64,000 bases of DNA, taken from an uncultured Prevotellaceae bacterium. Its GTDB lineage: Bacteria > Bacteroidota > Bacteroidia > Bacteroidales > Bacteroidaceae. A model generated the notes under the pieces. It searched no databases. It was given only the letters and a program-made list of their open reading frames with translations, and was not told the origin of the DNA. The first letter of the stretch is position 1. Every line of letters begins with the position of its first letter. The stretch covers positions 1 through 64,000 of the forward strand of contig CAMKSE010000021.1 in the NCBI GenBank assembly GCA_946415365.1, in the 5' to 3' direction. Positions 56,822-64,000 of the stretch are shown in pieces. The position numbers were made by a program, and so were the translations under genes.

Positions 56822-57520
56822 ATGGACTTTCAGATTATTCATATTGACGAGACTGACTCTACAAACCGTTGGCTTAGGGAAAACGGGCTTGGGGAGATGG
56901 TGGTTGTAGCCGACTACCAAACGGCAGGCAGAGGCTGCGGCTCAAACTCCTGGGAAAGTGAGCGGGGTAAGAACCTGACGTTCTCAATGCTGATCCATCC
57001 GGATGGAATCTCTGCACGGCGACAGTTCCATATCTCGATGGCTGTGTCGTTGGCCGTGTGCGAAGCCCTCGGACAGCATATCGGCGACCTGAGCATCAAG
57101 TGGCCCAACGACATCTATTGGCGCAATGGGAAGATTGGTGGCATTTTGATTGAGAACCAGTTGCAGGGGGACATCATCAAGGCCAGTATTATTGGTATCG
57201 GTCTGAACGTGAACCAACAGGAATTTAAGAGCGATGCGCCCAACCCTGTGTCGCTGTGGCAGATTACCGGACAGGAAGCTGACCGCCAGAAGTTGCTCGA
57301 CGATATTCTGTGCTGTCTGGGGCATTGTCTCTATCAGAACGTCAGGCAGCAGTATCTGCAGATGCTTTATCGTCGTAAGGGCTTCCATCCCTATACCGAT
57401 AAGGATGGGGCGTTCATGGCGGAGATTGTGGATGTGGAAGATGATGGACACCTCTTGTTGCTTGATGATTCAGGCCAACGGCGTAGGTATGCCTTTAAGG
57501 AAGTGCAGTTCGTAGTTTAG
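56822..57520 (+). CDS. birA: biotin-[acetyl-CoA carboxylase] ligase
   Basis: 232 residues from the ATG at 56822. It attaches biotin to the carboxylase carrier protein. The family motifs are DETDSTNRWLRENG, ADYQTAGRGCGSNSWES (the GRGC variant of the biotinyl-AMP loop GRGR), IKWPNDIYWRNGKIGGILIENQ and GIGLNVNQ. There is no N-terminal DNA-binding domain, so it is a simple ligase rather than a repressor. The -7 box TATCTTTG (56804-56811) lies 10 bases upstream. The Cys in GRGC replaces the usual Arg or Gln and may be worth noting for activity. Confidence 0.92.
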   Translation: MDFQIIHIDETDSTNRWLRENGLGEMVVVADYQTAGRGCGSNSWESERGKNLTFSMLIHPDGISARRQFHISMAVSLAVCEALGQHIGDLSIKWPNDIYWRNGKIGGILIENQLQGDIIKASIIGIGLNVNQQEFKSDAPNPVSLWQITGQEADRQKLLDDILCCLGHCLYQNVRQQYLQMLYRRKGFHPYTDKDGAFMAEIVDVEDDGHLLLLDDSGQRRRYAFKEVQFVV

Positions 57521-57550
57521 TTGATTTTTTTACTGTTTATATTGATTGAT

Positions 57551-58261
57551 ATGGCAAGGTTTAAGAGAATTCTTTTGAAGCTGTCGGGCGAGAGCCTGAT
57601 GGGCAAGCAGGGCTACGGTATCGACCCTGAGCGTCTGGGCGAGTATGCGGCTCAGATCAAGGAAATCAGTGAGATGGGTGTCGAGATCGGCATCGTTATC
57701 GGTGGTGGAAATATCTTCCGCGGACTGAGCGGAAGCCAGAAAGGTTTCGACCGTGTGAAAGGCGACCAGATGGGTATGTGTGCTACTGTCATCAACTCGC
57801 TGGCACTGAGCAGCGCCTTAGGTGCAGTGGGTGTGAAAAACAAGGTTCTGACGGCTATCCGCATGGAGCCCATTGGTGAGTTCTACACGAAGTGGAAGGC
57901 CATCGAGGCGCTAGAGCAGGGCTATGTGTGCATATTTTCTGCTGGCACTGGCTCTCCCTATTTTACCACCGACACAGGCTCCAGCCTGCGTGGTGTGGAG
58001 ATTGAGGCTGAGGTAATGTTGAAGGGTACCCGTGTTGATGGTATCTATACTGCCGATCCGGAGAAGGATCCGACGGCCACTAAGTTTGATGATATTACTT
58101 ACAAGGAGGTTTTGGCACGTGGTCTGAAGGTGATGGACCTTTCAGCTGTCTGCATGTGCCAGGACAACAATCTCCCCATCTATGTCTTCAACATGGATGT
58201 TGTGGGCAATCTGAAAAAGGTGATGGATGGCGAGCAGATAGGTACGCTCGTACATAATTGA
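57551..58261 (+). CDS. pyrH: uridylate kinase
   Basis: 236 residues from the ATG at 57551. PyrH phosphorylates UMP to UDP. The amino-acid kinase family motifs are KRILLKLSGESLMG, IGIVIGGGNIFRG, PYFTTDTGSSLRGVEIEA and GTRVDGIYTADPEKDPTA. The C terminus is GTLVHN. It follows birA by 30 bases and converges on the DUF4834 gene with a three-base gap. Length is normal. Confidence 0.96.
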   Translation: MARFKRILLKLSGESLMGKQGYGIDPERLGEYAAQIKEISEMGVEIGIVIGGGNIFRGLSGSQKGFDRVKGDQMGMCATVINSLALSSALGAVGVKNKVLTAIRMEPIGEFYTKWKAIEALEQGYVCIFSAGTGSPYFTTDTGSSLRGVEIEAEVMLKGTRVDGIYTADPEKDPTATKFDDITYKEVLARGLKVMDLSAVCMCQDNNLPIYVFNMDVVGNLKKVMDGEQIGTLVHN

Positions 58262-58264
58262 AAG

Positions 58265-58714
58265 TTATACCTCTTCGAACTCGACGTATTCACCGTCGGA
58301 GTGGTCAAAGATTTTACGCTTGTCCTCCGTATCGCGGTCGTCGATAATCGTTACACCACTGCTCGTAGTCGTTCTGCGGGCAGTGTCTTTCTTTTCCTGA
58401 TTGGGCTCCTGCTGCTTCCCCTTGAAATAGTCATCGCCAAAGGGGTTCTTATCGCGCATAGCTTGTTCACGACGTTGCTCGTATTGAGCCTGTGTACGGC
58501 TCTGGCGCCGTCCGCTCTTGCTGCCTTTAAAGTATTCAGTGTCAAAGGGATTCTTCTCCTTCTGTTCCTTGATCTTTTGGTTGCGGTAGTAGTTGTCTTC
58601 TACCTCTTCCCTGATTTTCTTCACGCCTTTATACATGAAGTTGATGACTACCATAACGATGATGGCGATGGCAATGAGGCCGAAGAAGATGGCGGCAAAA
58701 ATGAATTTAATCAT
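58265..58714 (-). CDS. DUF4834-type small membrane protein
   Basis: 149 residues. One N-terminal transmembrane helix (FIFAAIFFGLIAIAIIVMVVINF) is followed by a long charged cytoplasmic tail. The tail has the repeated pattern KNPFDTEYFKG and KNPFGDDYFKG, and ends in acidic GEYVEFEEV. This matches the Bacteroidetes DUF4834 group of unknown function. It lies downstream of psd and pssA on the same strand, five bases after pssA, so an association with membrane lipid synthesis is suggested only by position. Confidence 0.75.
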   Translation of the reverse strand: MIKFIFAAIFFGLIAIAIIVMVVINFMYKGVKKIREEVEDNYYRNQKIKEQKEKNPFDTEYFKGSKSGRRQSRTQAQYEQRREQAMRDKNPFGDDYFKGKQQEPNQEKKDTARRTTTSSGVTIIDDRDTEDKRKIFDHSDGEYVEFEEV

Positions 58715-58719
58715 ATCAA

Positions 58720-59406
58720 TTAGGCCTTAAGAATAGATTGTTTAGTTGCGACAGATAGAATGACGTACCAGGCGATGATGACGGCAAAGCCGGCAATGCC
58801 TAATAAAAATAAAATAGGTACGCACGAAAAGATAAAGATGTATTTGATCTCATTACCCTTCCACCCCCAGTGCTTGAACTTCAACGCGAACATGGGAATC
58901 TCGGCAATGAGCAGGTAACAGCTGAGGAATGTTCCTGCCAGGATGACCCACTCCATACCGTCAAATGTAAAGTTGTTGTCGTTAATGCCGACGATGAGCG
59001 ATCCCCAGAAAAGGGCGTTGGCAGGTGTGGGTAGTCCGATGAATCCCAATGCCTGACGCGCGTCAAGGTTAAACTTCGCCAAACGGAGGGCAGAGAAGGC
59101 TGCCATAATAAATGCGAGGAATGGAATAAAGAGCAGATGGTTATGGAAGGAACAGAGAAAGCTGAAGATAATCGCCGATGGGGCGAACCCGAAGGTGATA
59201 TCGTCAGCCAGTGAGTCAAGTTCCTTGCCGATGGGTGATGATACGTTCAGCATACGCGCCACCATACCGTCGAAGAAGTCGAAGACCGCTCCAATGACGA
59301 TGAAGAGTAATGCCATCCGATAGTCGCTCAAGAAGGCAAAATAAGTGGAAATGCATCCCGAGATCAGGTTGCAGCAAGTAATTGTGTTAGGAATATGCTT
59401 CTTCAC
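58720..59406 (-). CDS. pssA: CDP-diacylglycerol-serine O-phosphatidyltransferase
   Basis: 228 residues, multi-pass inner-membrane enzyme making phosphatidylserine from CDP-diacylglycerol and serine. The CDP-alcohol phosphotransferase motif DG-x2-AR-x8-G-x3-D-x3-D is present as DGMVAR, then GKELDSLADD. At least six hydrophobic helices are visible. It lies 18 bases downstream of psd, giving the two successive steps of phosphatidylethanolamine synthesis in one operon. Confidence 0.94.
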   Translation of the reverse strand: MKKHIPNTITCCNLISGCISTYFAFLSDYRMALLFIVIGAVFDFFDGMVARMLNVSSPIGKELDSLADDITFGFAPSAIIFSFLCSFHNHLLFIPFLAFIMAAFSALRLAKFNLDARQALGFIGLPTPANALFWGSLIVGINDNNFTFDGMEWVILAGTFLSCYLLIAEIPMFALKFKHWGWKGNEIKYIFIFSCVPILFLLGIAGFAVIIAWYVILSVATKQSILKA

Positions 59407-59424
59407 TTTTACTTCTCTCCTACT

Positions 59425-60114
59425 TTACTTCAACTTTGCAATGACCGTCTGGTCACCAGTGGTGGGCTGCTCCATACGACAGCATACCTCTGAGCCCAAC
59501 GGCAGGAACACGTCTACGCGTGAACCTAGTTTGATGAAGCCCAGGTGCTCATCGATATAGCACTCCTCCTCTTCCTTGGCGTAGGTAACGATTCGGCGGG
59601 CTAAGGCTCCGGCAATCTGACGCACCAGGATATCCTCGCCCTCAGGCGTGGTAATCATGATGTCGGCATGCTCGTTCTCCTCACTGGCCTTTGGCAACCA
59701 AGCCTTGTGATAGTTGCCATCCTGATGGCGCACGAACTTTACCTTTCCGTCTACTGGGAACCAATTGGCATGAACGTTAAGCGGACTCATGAAAATGGAG
59801 ATCATGAGTCGCTTGTCATGGAAATATTCGTTTTCTTCAGTCTCCTCAATGACCACAATCTTTCCGTCAGCAGGCGCTACAACGAGTTTGGAGGTGTCAC
59901 CATTGAAGTAACGGATAGGGCAGCGGTAAAAATTCAGTGCCATGAGCCATGCTGCACCGAAGATGACTATGAAGATCCAGAATGGAATCTGTGAATCGAG
60001 GAAATGAAGAAGCAGGAAAGAGATACCTAAGATGGCAATGGCGCTGAGGGTAAGTTCGTTGGTGCCCTCGCGGTGAATCCTGATCTTCTTCAGCTTATTG
60101 ATCCTTTTTCCCAT
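59425..60114 (-). CDS. psd: phosphatidylserine decarboxylase proenzyme
   Basis: 229 residues from the ATG at 60114; an earlier in-frame ATG lies at the -7 box. Psd makes phosphatidylethanolamine. Two N-terminal membrane helices ([35 protein letters not shown]) precede [13 protein letters not shown] and [17 protein letters not shown]. The cleavage site that forms the pyruvoyl cofactor is the Gly-Ser in [11 protein letters not shown]. It is of the short archaeal/Bacteroidetes-type length. First gene of psd-pssA-DUF4834, with TACCTTTG at 60155-60148 upstream. Confidence 0.94.
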   Translation of the reverse strand: MGKRINKLKKIRIHREGTNELTLSAIAILGISFLLLHFLDSQIPFWIFIVIFGAAWLMALNFYRCPIRYFNGDTSKLVVAPADGKIVVIEETEENEYFHDKRLMISIFMSPLNVHANWFPVDGKVKFVRHQDGNYHKAWLPKASEENEHADIMITTPEGEDILVRQIAGALARRIVTYAKEEEECYIDEHLGFIKLGSRVDVFLPLGSEVCCRMEQPTTGDQTVIAKLK

Positions 60115-60147
60115 TAGTTGTTTGTTAATTGTTTCGTTATTTGCGTG

Positions 60148-60155
60148 CAAAGGTA
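60148..60155 (-). promoter_or_regulatory. -7 box of the psd operon
   Basis: TACCTTTG on the minus strand, 33 bases before the psd ATG. Confidence 0.55.
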
Positions 60156-60195
60156 CACATTTTTCACGTAAGTTACAAACTTTTCACGTTTTTCT

Positions 60196-60227
60196 TTTGG
60201 TAATTCCAAGAAATAAGCGTAACTTTG
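60196..60227 (+). promoter_or_regulatory. dnaE promoter
   Basis: TTTG (60196-60199), a 20-base spacer, then TAACTTTG (60220-60227). The dnaE ATG follows after 31 bases. Confidence 0.65.
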
Positions 60228-60258
60228 AGGCTTAAAACTAAAAGAATATCATAAAATA

Positions 60259-63200
60259 ATGGAAGATTTCGTACATCTGCACGTACATACATACTACTCA
60301 ATCCTTGATGGTCAGTCAAGTATCAAAAGGCTTGTGGACAAAGCCATCGGAGACGGTATGAAGGGCATGGCTATCACGGATCATGGGGACATGTTCGGCA
60401 TTAAGGAATTTCATGACATCTGCAATGACGTGAACAAAAAACGTAAGAAGGAGGGAAAGGAACCTTTTAAACCGATCTTTGGCTGTGAGATGTATGTGGC
60501 ACGACGTGGGGACAAAAGCCTGCGAGAAATGAAAGAGGATCTTGGCGGCTATCACCTGATTGTGCTGGCCAAGAACCAGAGGGGCTATAATAACTTGATT
60601 AAGCTTGTCAGCAACTCGTGGGTTGACGGCTTCTACAATCGTCCCCGTACAGACCATATGGAATTGGAGAAATACCACGAGGACCTGATTGTGTGTTCGG
60701 CCTGTATTGCAGGAGAGGTGCCGGCGAAGATCTTGAAGGGCGACATAGCGGGGGCGCGGGAGTCTTTGGAGTGGCACAAGCGTCTCTGGGGTGACGACTA
60801 TTATCTGGAGTTGCAGCGGCATGAGGTGACCGATCCTGTTATCCGTGCCAATCGTGAGACCTTCCCTTTACAGCAGCAGGCCAATAAGGTGCTGATTGAA
60901 CTGGCTCGGGAGTATGGGGTGAAACTGATCTGTACGAACGATGCGCACTTCGTGGATCAGGAGAACGCGGAGGCGCACGACCATCTGCTCTGTCTGGCTA
61001 CGGGTAAGGACTTGGACGATCCGACTCGCATGCTTTATTCGAAGCAGGAGTGGTTCAAAACGCGGCAGGAGATGAACAACGTTTTCAGCGACGTGCCGGA
61101 GGCTTTGGCCAATACGCTGGAGATACTGGACAAGGTGGAGGTTTACAGTCTTGACAATGACCCAATCATGCCGTTCTTCCCCATTCCGGAGTCATTCGGC
61201 ACCGAGGAGCAATGGCGGCAGAAGTTTACTGAGCAGCAACTCTACGATGAGTTCACCAGCGATGAGAACGGGGAGAACCAATTGTCTCCTGAGGAAGGTG
61301 AAAAGAAAATACGGAAGCTGGGTGGCTACGACAAAATATATCGTATCAAGTTCGAAGCCGACTATTTGGCGAAGCTGGCGTACGAGGGGGCTGTGAAGAG
61401 ATATTCTGATGATTCTGAGCACTCTGAAAACTCCGAGTACTCTGAAAAGATCAAGAAGCTCCCTGCTGAGGTCTTGGACCGCGTGAAGTTCGAGCTTCAT
61501 ATCATGAAGACGATGGGTTTCCCTGGTTACTTCCTCATCGTGCAGGACTTCATTAACTCCGCCCGTGACGAACTGGGCGTGATGGTGGGACCGGGACGTG
61601 GTTCGGCAGCCGGTAGTGTGGTGGCCTATTGTCTGGGTATTACGAAGATAGATCCTCTGAAGTACGACCTGCTATTTGAGCGTTTTCTGAATCCTGACCG
61701 TATTTCTCTGCCTGATATCGATACCGACTTCGACGACGACGGCCGCGGCAGGGTGCTGAAATGGGTGGAGGACAAATACGGCCATGAGAACTGTGCCCAT
61801 ATCATCACCTATGCCACGATGGCCACGAAGAACTCGATCAAGGATGTGGCGCGTGTGGAGAAGTTGCCGCTGGCAGAGGCAAACGCCCTGTGTAAGGCGA
61901 TACCGGACCGTCTGCCCGATGTCGACGGCAAGACGCCGAAGATGAACCTGATGAATGCCATCAAGGCCGTACGTGAGCTGCAGGAGGCGGAGATGAGCAC
62001 TGATCCGAAGTTGGCTAATACAATCAAGTACGCCAAGATGTTGGAGGGTACGGTGCGCGGCACGGGTATCCATGCCTGCGGCTTTATCATCTGCCGCGAC
62101 CCGATCAGCGACCATGTGCCGGTGTCAACCGCCGACGATCCGGATTTCAAGGGTACAAAGACTAACTGCACGCAGTACGACGGCCACGTGATCGAGTCGA
62201 CGGGATTGATTAAGATGGACTTCCTCGGCCTGAAGACGCTCTCGGAGCTTAAGGAGGCCTGCGAGAACATCAAGCGTACGCGTGGCATCGAGGTGGATCT
62301 GGACAGCATTCCCATTGATGACCCCAAGACCTATCAGCTCTACCAAGAGGGAGGGACGGTCGGCACGTTCCAGTTTGAGTCGGATGGCATGCGCAAATAT
62401 CTGCGTGAACTGAAACCCACTGTCTTCGAGGACCTCATCGCCATGAACGCCCTCTACCGGCCGGGACCAATGGGCTATATCCCACAGTTCATCCGAAGGA
62501 AGCATGGCGACGAGCCGATTACCTACGATATTCCCGTGATGGAGAAATACCTGAAGGATACCTATGGCATCACCGTGTATCAGGAGCAGGTGATGTTGCT
62601 GTCGCGACTGTTGGCAGACTTTACCCGTGGCGAGAGCGACGCTTTGCGTAAGGCTATGGGTAAGAAGAAAAAAGACATCGTAGACGCGATGAAGCCTAAG
62701 TTTATCGACGGCGGGGTGAAGAACGGTCACGACCCCAAGGTGCTGGAGAAGATCTGGGGCGACTGGGAAGCCTTCGCCTCATACGCATTCAACAAGTCAC
62801 ATGCTGCCTGTTACTCGTGGGTGGCCTACCAAACGGCCTATCTGAAGGCCAACTACCCGGCGGAGTTCATGGCGGCCATCATGAGCCGACGCCGTGACCA
62901 GATTACGGAAATCACCAAACTCATGGACGAGTGCAAGCGTATGAAAATCGACACCCTGGGGCCTGACGTTAACGAGTCGTATGAAAAGTTCGGTGTGAAC
63001 CATCATGGCCAGATTCGCTTCGGTCTGGGCGCCATCAAGGGTATGGGTGACTCTGCAGCCCAGGCCATTATCGCCGAGCGGGAGAAGAACGGTCCCTACA
63101 AGGATATCTTCGACTTCGCCCAGAGAGTCAGTTTCTCGTCGGTCAACAGAAAGGCTTTCGAAAGTCTCGCCCTGAGCGGTGGCTTCGACAGCTTTGGTAT

Positions 63201-64000
63201 CCGTCGTGAGGATTACTTCGCCACCAACAACAAGGGGGAGATGTTCCTTGATACGTTGGTGCGCTATGGACAGACCTATCAGGCGGAGAAGAATCAGATG
63301 CAGAACTCGCTGTTTGGTGGCTTCGACGAGGTGGAGATCGCTACGCCGCCAGTGCCCAAGGCAGAGGGACGGTGGAGTGATATCGAACGGTTGAATAAGG
63401 AACGTGACCTGGTGGGTATCTACCTCTCGGCCCATCCGCTCGATGAGTATAAGATCATCCTTGACAACCTGTGTAATACCCGGTGTGTCGAATTGGCAGA
63501 TGTGTCAAATCTTCGCGACCGTGAGGATATCATCATCGGTGGCATCGTGACAGGTGTCAGGACTGGCTTTACCAAGAACGGAAAGCCCTTCGGCATCGTG
63601 GTGATAGAGGATTTTGATGGTTCTGGAGAAGTGCCTTTGTTCGGTGAGGACTGGGGTAAATGGAGCGGCATGTTTACTGAGGGTGCCTCTGTTTACCTGA
63701 TGGCTAAAGTGCAGGCCAGACCTTATAAAGAGAACGTGTTCGACTTGAAGATTCAGAACGTAGAGTACTTGCAGACGATCAAGGATAAGGCGTTAGACCG
63801 TATCACCATCTCTATGGTGACAGACTTGATTGACGAGCAGATCGTAGCAGACCTTAGCGAACTGATTTCTACTAATCCTGGCAAAACGAAACTGTTTTTC
63901 CAATTGCGCGACTCAAAGGGGGAAAGGCATGTGTTGCTTCGCAGTAAGAACGAAGGTGTTGATGTGCGCCATACGCTGATCGACTATATTGAGCAGCATG
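60259..64000 (+). CDS. dnaE: DNA polymerase III alpha subunit, 3' part outside the window
   Basis: The frame is open from ATG 60259 to the end of the window (1247 codons seen). This is the replicative polymerase catalytic subunit. The PHP domain opens with FVHLHVHTYYSILDG and includes GMAITDHGDMFG. The polymerase core has GPGRGSAAGSVVAYCL and the catalytic Asp486 and Asp488 in LPDIDTDFDDDGR. ALYRPGPMGYIPQ, TYGITVYQEQVM and FNKSHAACYSWVAYQTAYLK follow. An OB-fold starts near REDIIIGGIVTGVRTGF. Residues about 383-397 form a Ser/Glu repeat (SDDSEHSENSEYSEK) coded by an 18-bp DNA repeat, between the PHP and palm domains. The end is missing because the window ends. Confidence 0.96.
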   Translation, partial: MEDFVHLHVHTYYSILDGQSSIKRLVDKAIGDGMKGMAITDHGDMFGIKEFHDICNDVNKKRKKEGKEPFKPIFGCEMYVARRGDKSLREMKEDLGGYHLIVLAKNQRGYNNLIKLVSNSWVDGFYNRPRTDHMELEKYHEDLIVCSACIAGEVPAKILKGDIAGARESLEWHKRLWGDDYYLELQRHEVTDPVIRANRETFPLQQQANKVLIELAREYGVKLICTNDAHFVDQENAEAHDHLLCLATGKDLDDPTRMLYSKQEWFKTRQEMNNVFSDVPEALANTLEILDKVEVYSLDNDPIMPFFPIPESFGTEEQWRQKFTEQQLYDEFTSDENGENQLSPEEGEKKIRKLGGYDKIYRIKFEADYLAKLAYEGAVKRYSDDSEHSENSEYSEKIKKLPAEVLDRVKFELHIMKTMGFPGYFLIVQDFINSARDELGVMVGPGRGSAAGSVVAYCLGITKIDPLKYDLLFERFLNPDRISLPDIDTDFDDDGRGRVLKWVEDKYGHENCAHIITYATMATKNSIKDVARVEKLPLAEANALCKAIPDRLPDVDGKTPKMNLMNAIKAVRELQEAEMSTDPKLANTIKYAKMLEGTVRGTGIHACGFIICRDPISDHVPVSTADDPDFKGTKTNCTQYDGHVIESTGLIKMDFLGLKTLSELKEACENIKRTRGIEVDLDSIPIDDPKTYQLYQEGGTVGTFQFESDGMRKYLRELKPTVFEDLIAMNALYRPGPMGYIPQFIRRKHGDEPITYDIPVMEKYLKDTYGITVYQEQVMLLSRLLADFTRGESDALRKAMGKKKKDIVDAMKPKFIDGGVKNGHDPKVLEKIWGDWEAFASYAFNKSHAACYSWVAYQTAYLKANYPAEFMAAIMSRRRDQITEITKLMDECKRMKIDTLGPDVNESYEKFGVNHHGQIRFGLGAIKGMGDSAAQAIIAEREKNGPYKDIFDFAQRVSFSSVNRKAFESLALSGGFDSFGIRREDYFATNNKGEMFLDTLVRYGQTYQAEKNQMQNSLFGGFDEVEIATPPVPKAEGRWSDIERLNKERDLVGIYLSAHPLDEYKIILDNLCNTRCVELADVSNLRDREDIIIGGIVTGVRTGFTKNGKPFGIVVIEDFDGSGEVPLFGEDWGKWSGMFTEGASVYLMAKVQARPYKENVFDLKIQNVEYLQTIKDKALDRITISMVTDLIDEQIVADLSELISTNPGKTKLFFQLRDSKGERHVLLRSKNEGVDVRHTLIDYIEQH

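Overview
The window reads as a Bacteroidales chromosome segment, most likely Prevotella or a close relative. This rests on paired SusC/SusD outer-membrane systems, a hybrid two-component regulator, promoter -7 boxes of the type TAnnTTTG, lipoproteins, and a C-terminal tail of the form GRK..GIYI.GKKVIK on several secreted proteins. The genus is inferred from gene content, not from a marker search.

Layout. (1) 1-681 is non-coding and holds three short tandem arrays with 11- or 22-bp spacing. (2) 730-13019 (+) is a secreted rhamnogalacturonan-I (RG-I) degradation cluster: two PL11 lyases, a GH2 enzyme, two unrecognised secreted proteins and a GH105 unsaturated-galacturonyl hydrolase. (3) 13055-17663 (-) is a probable operon of an M28/PDZ peptidase, a membrane protein, a calycin-like lipoprotein and a TonB-dependent receptor. 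(4) 17804-46146 looks like one integrated mobilizable element of about 28.3 kb in a tRNA-Lys gene. It carries a tyrosine recombinase, an excisionase-like protein, replication genes, an oriT-like region and a MobV relaxase, then a belt of broken genes. Its cargo is a complete galactan utilisation locus: SusC, SusD, SusE-like protein, GH53 endo-galactanase, galK, galE, a sugar nucleotidyltransferase, GH2, GH43 and a hybrid two-component regulator. An AlbA_2/ATPase gene lies near the far end. The intact tRNA-Lys is at 46134-46206, and a decayed copy of its 3' end with a matching terminator is at 17752-17830. (5) 46271-48531 holds tdk, rsmI and a coiled-coil lipoprotein. (6) 48587-55780 (-) is a second SusC/SusD locus, with a small lipoprotein and a C10 cysteine peptidase in place of glycosidases. 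(7) 56297-64000 is core housekeeping: tadA, birA, pyrH, a DUF4834 protein, pssA, psd and the start of dnaE, which runs off the window.

Working together. The chromosomal cluster cuts the RG-I backbone. The element's locus releases and metabolises the galactan side chains that RG-I carries. The mobile cargo therefore complements the resident cluster about 5 kb away. The galactan locus has galK and galE but no galT in the window; the co-transcribed nucleotidyltransferase may fill that step. Functions are assigned by recognising family motifs by eye. No database search was run.
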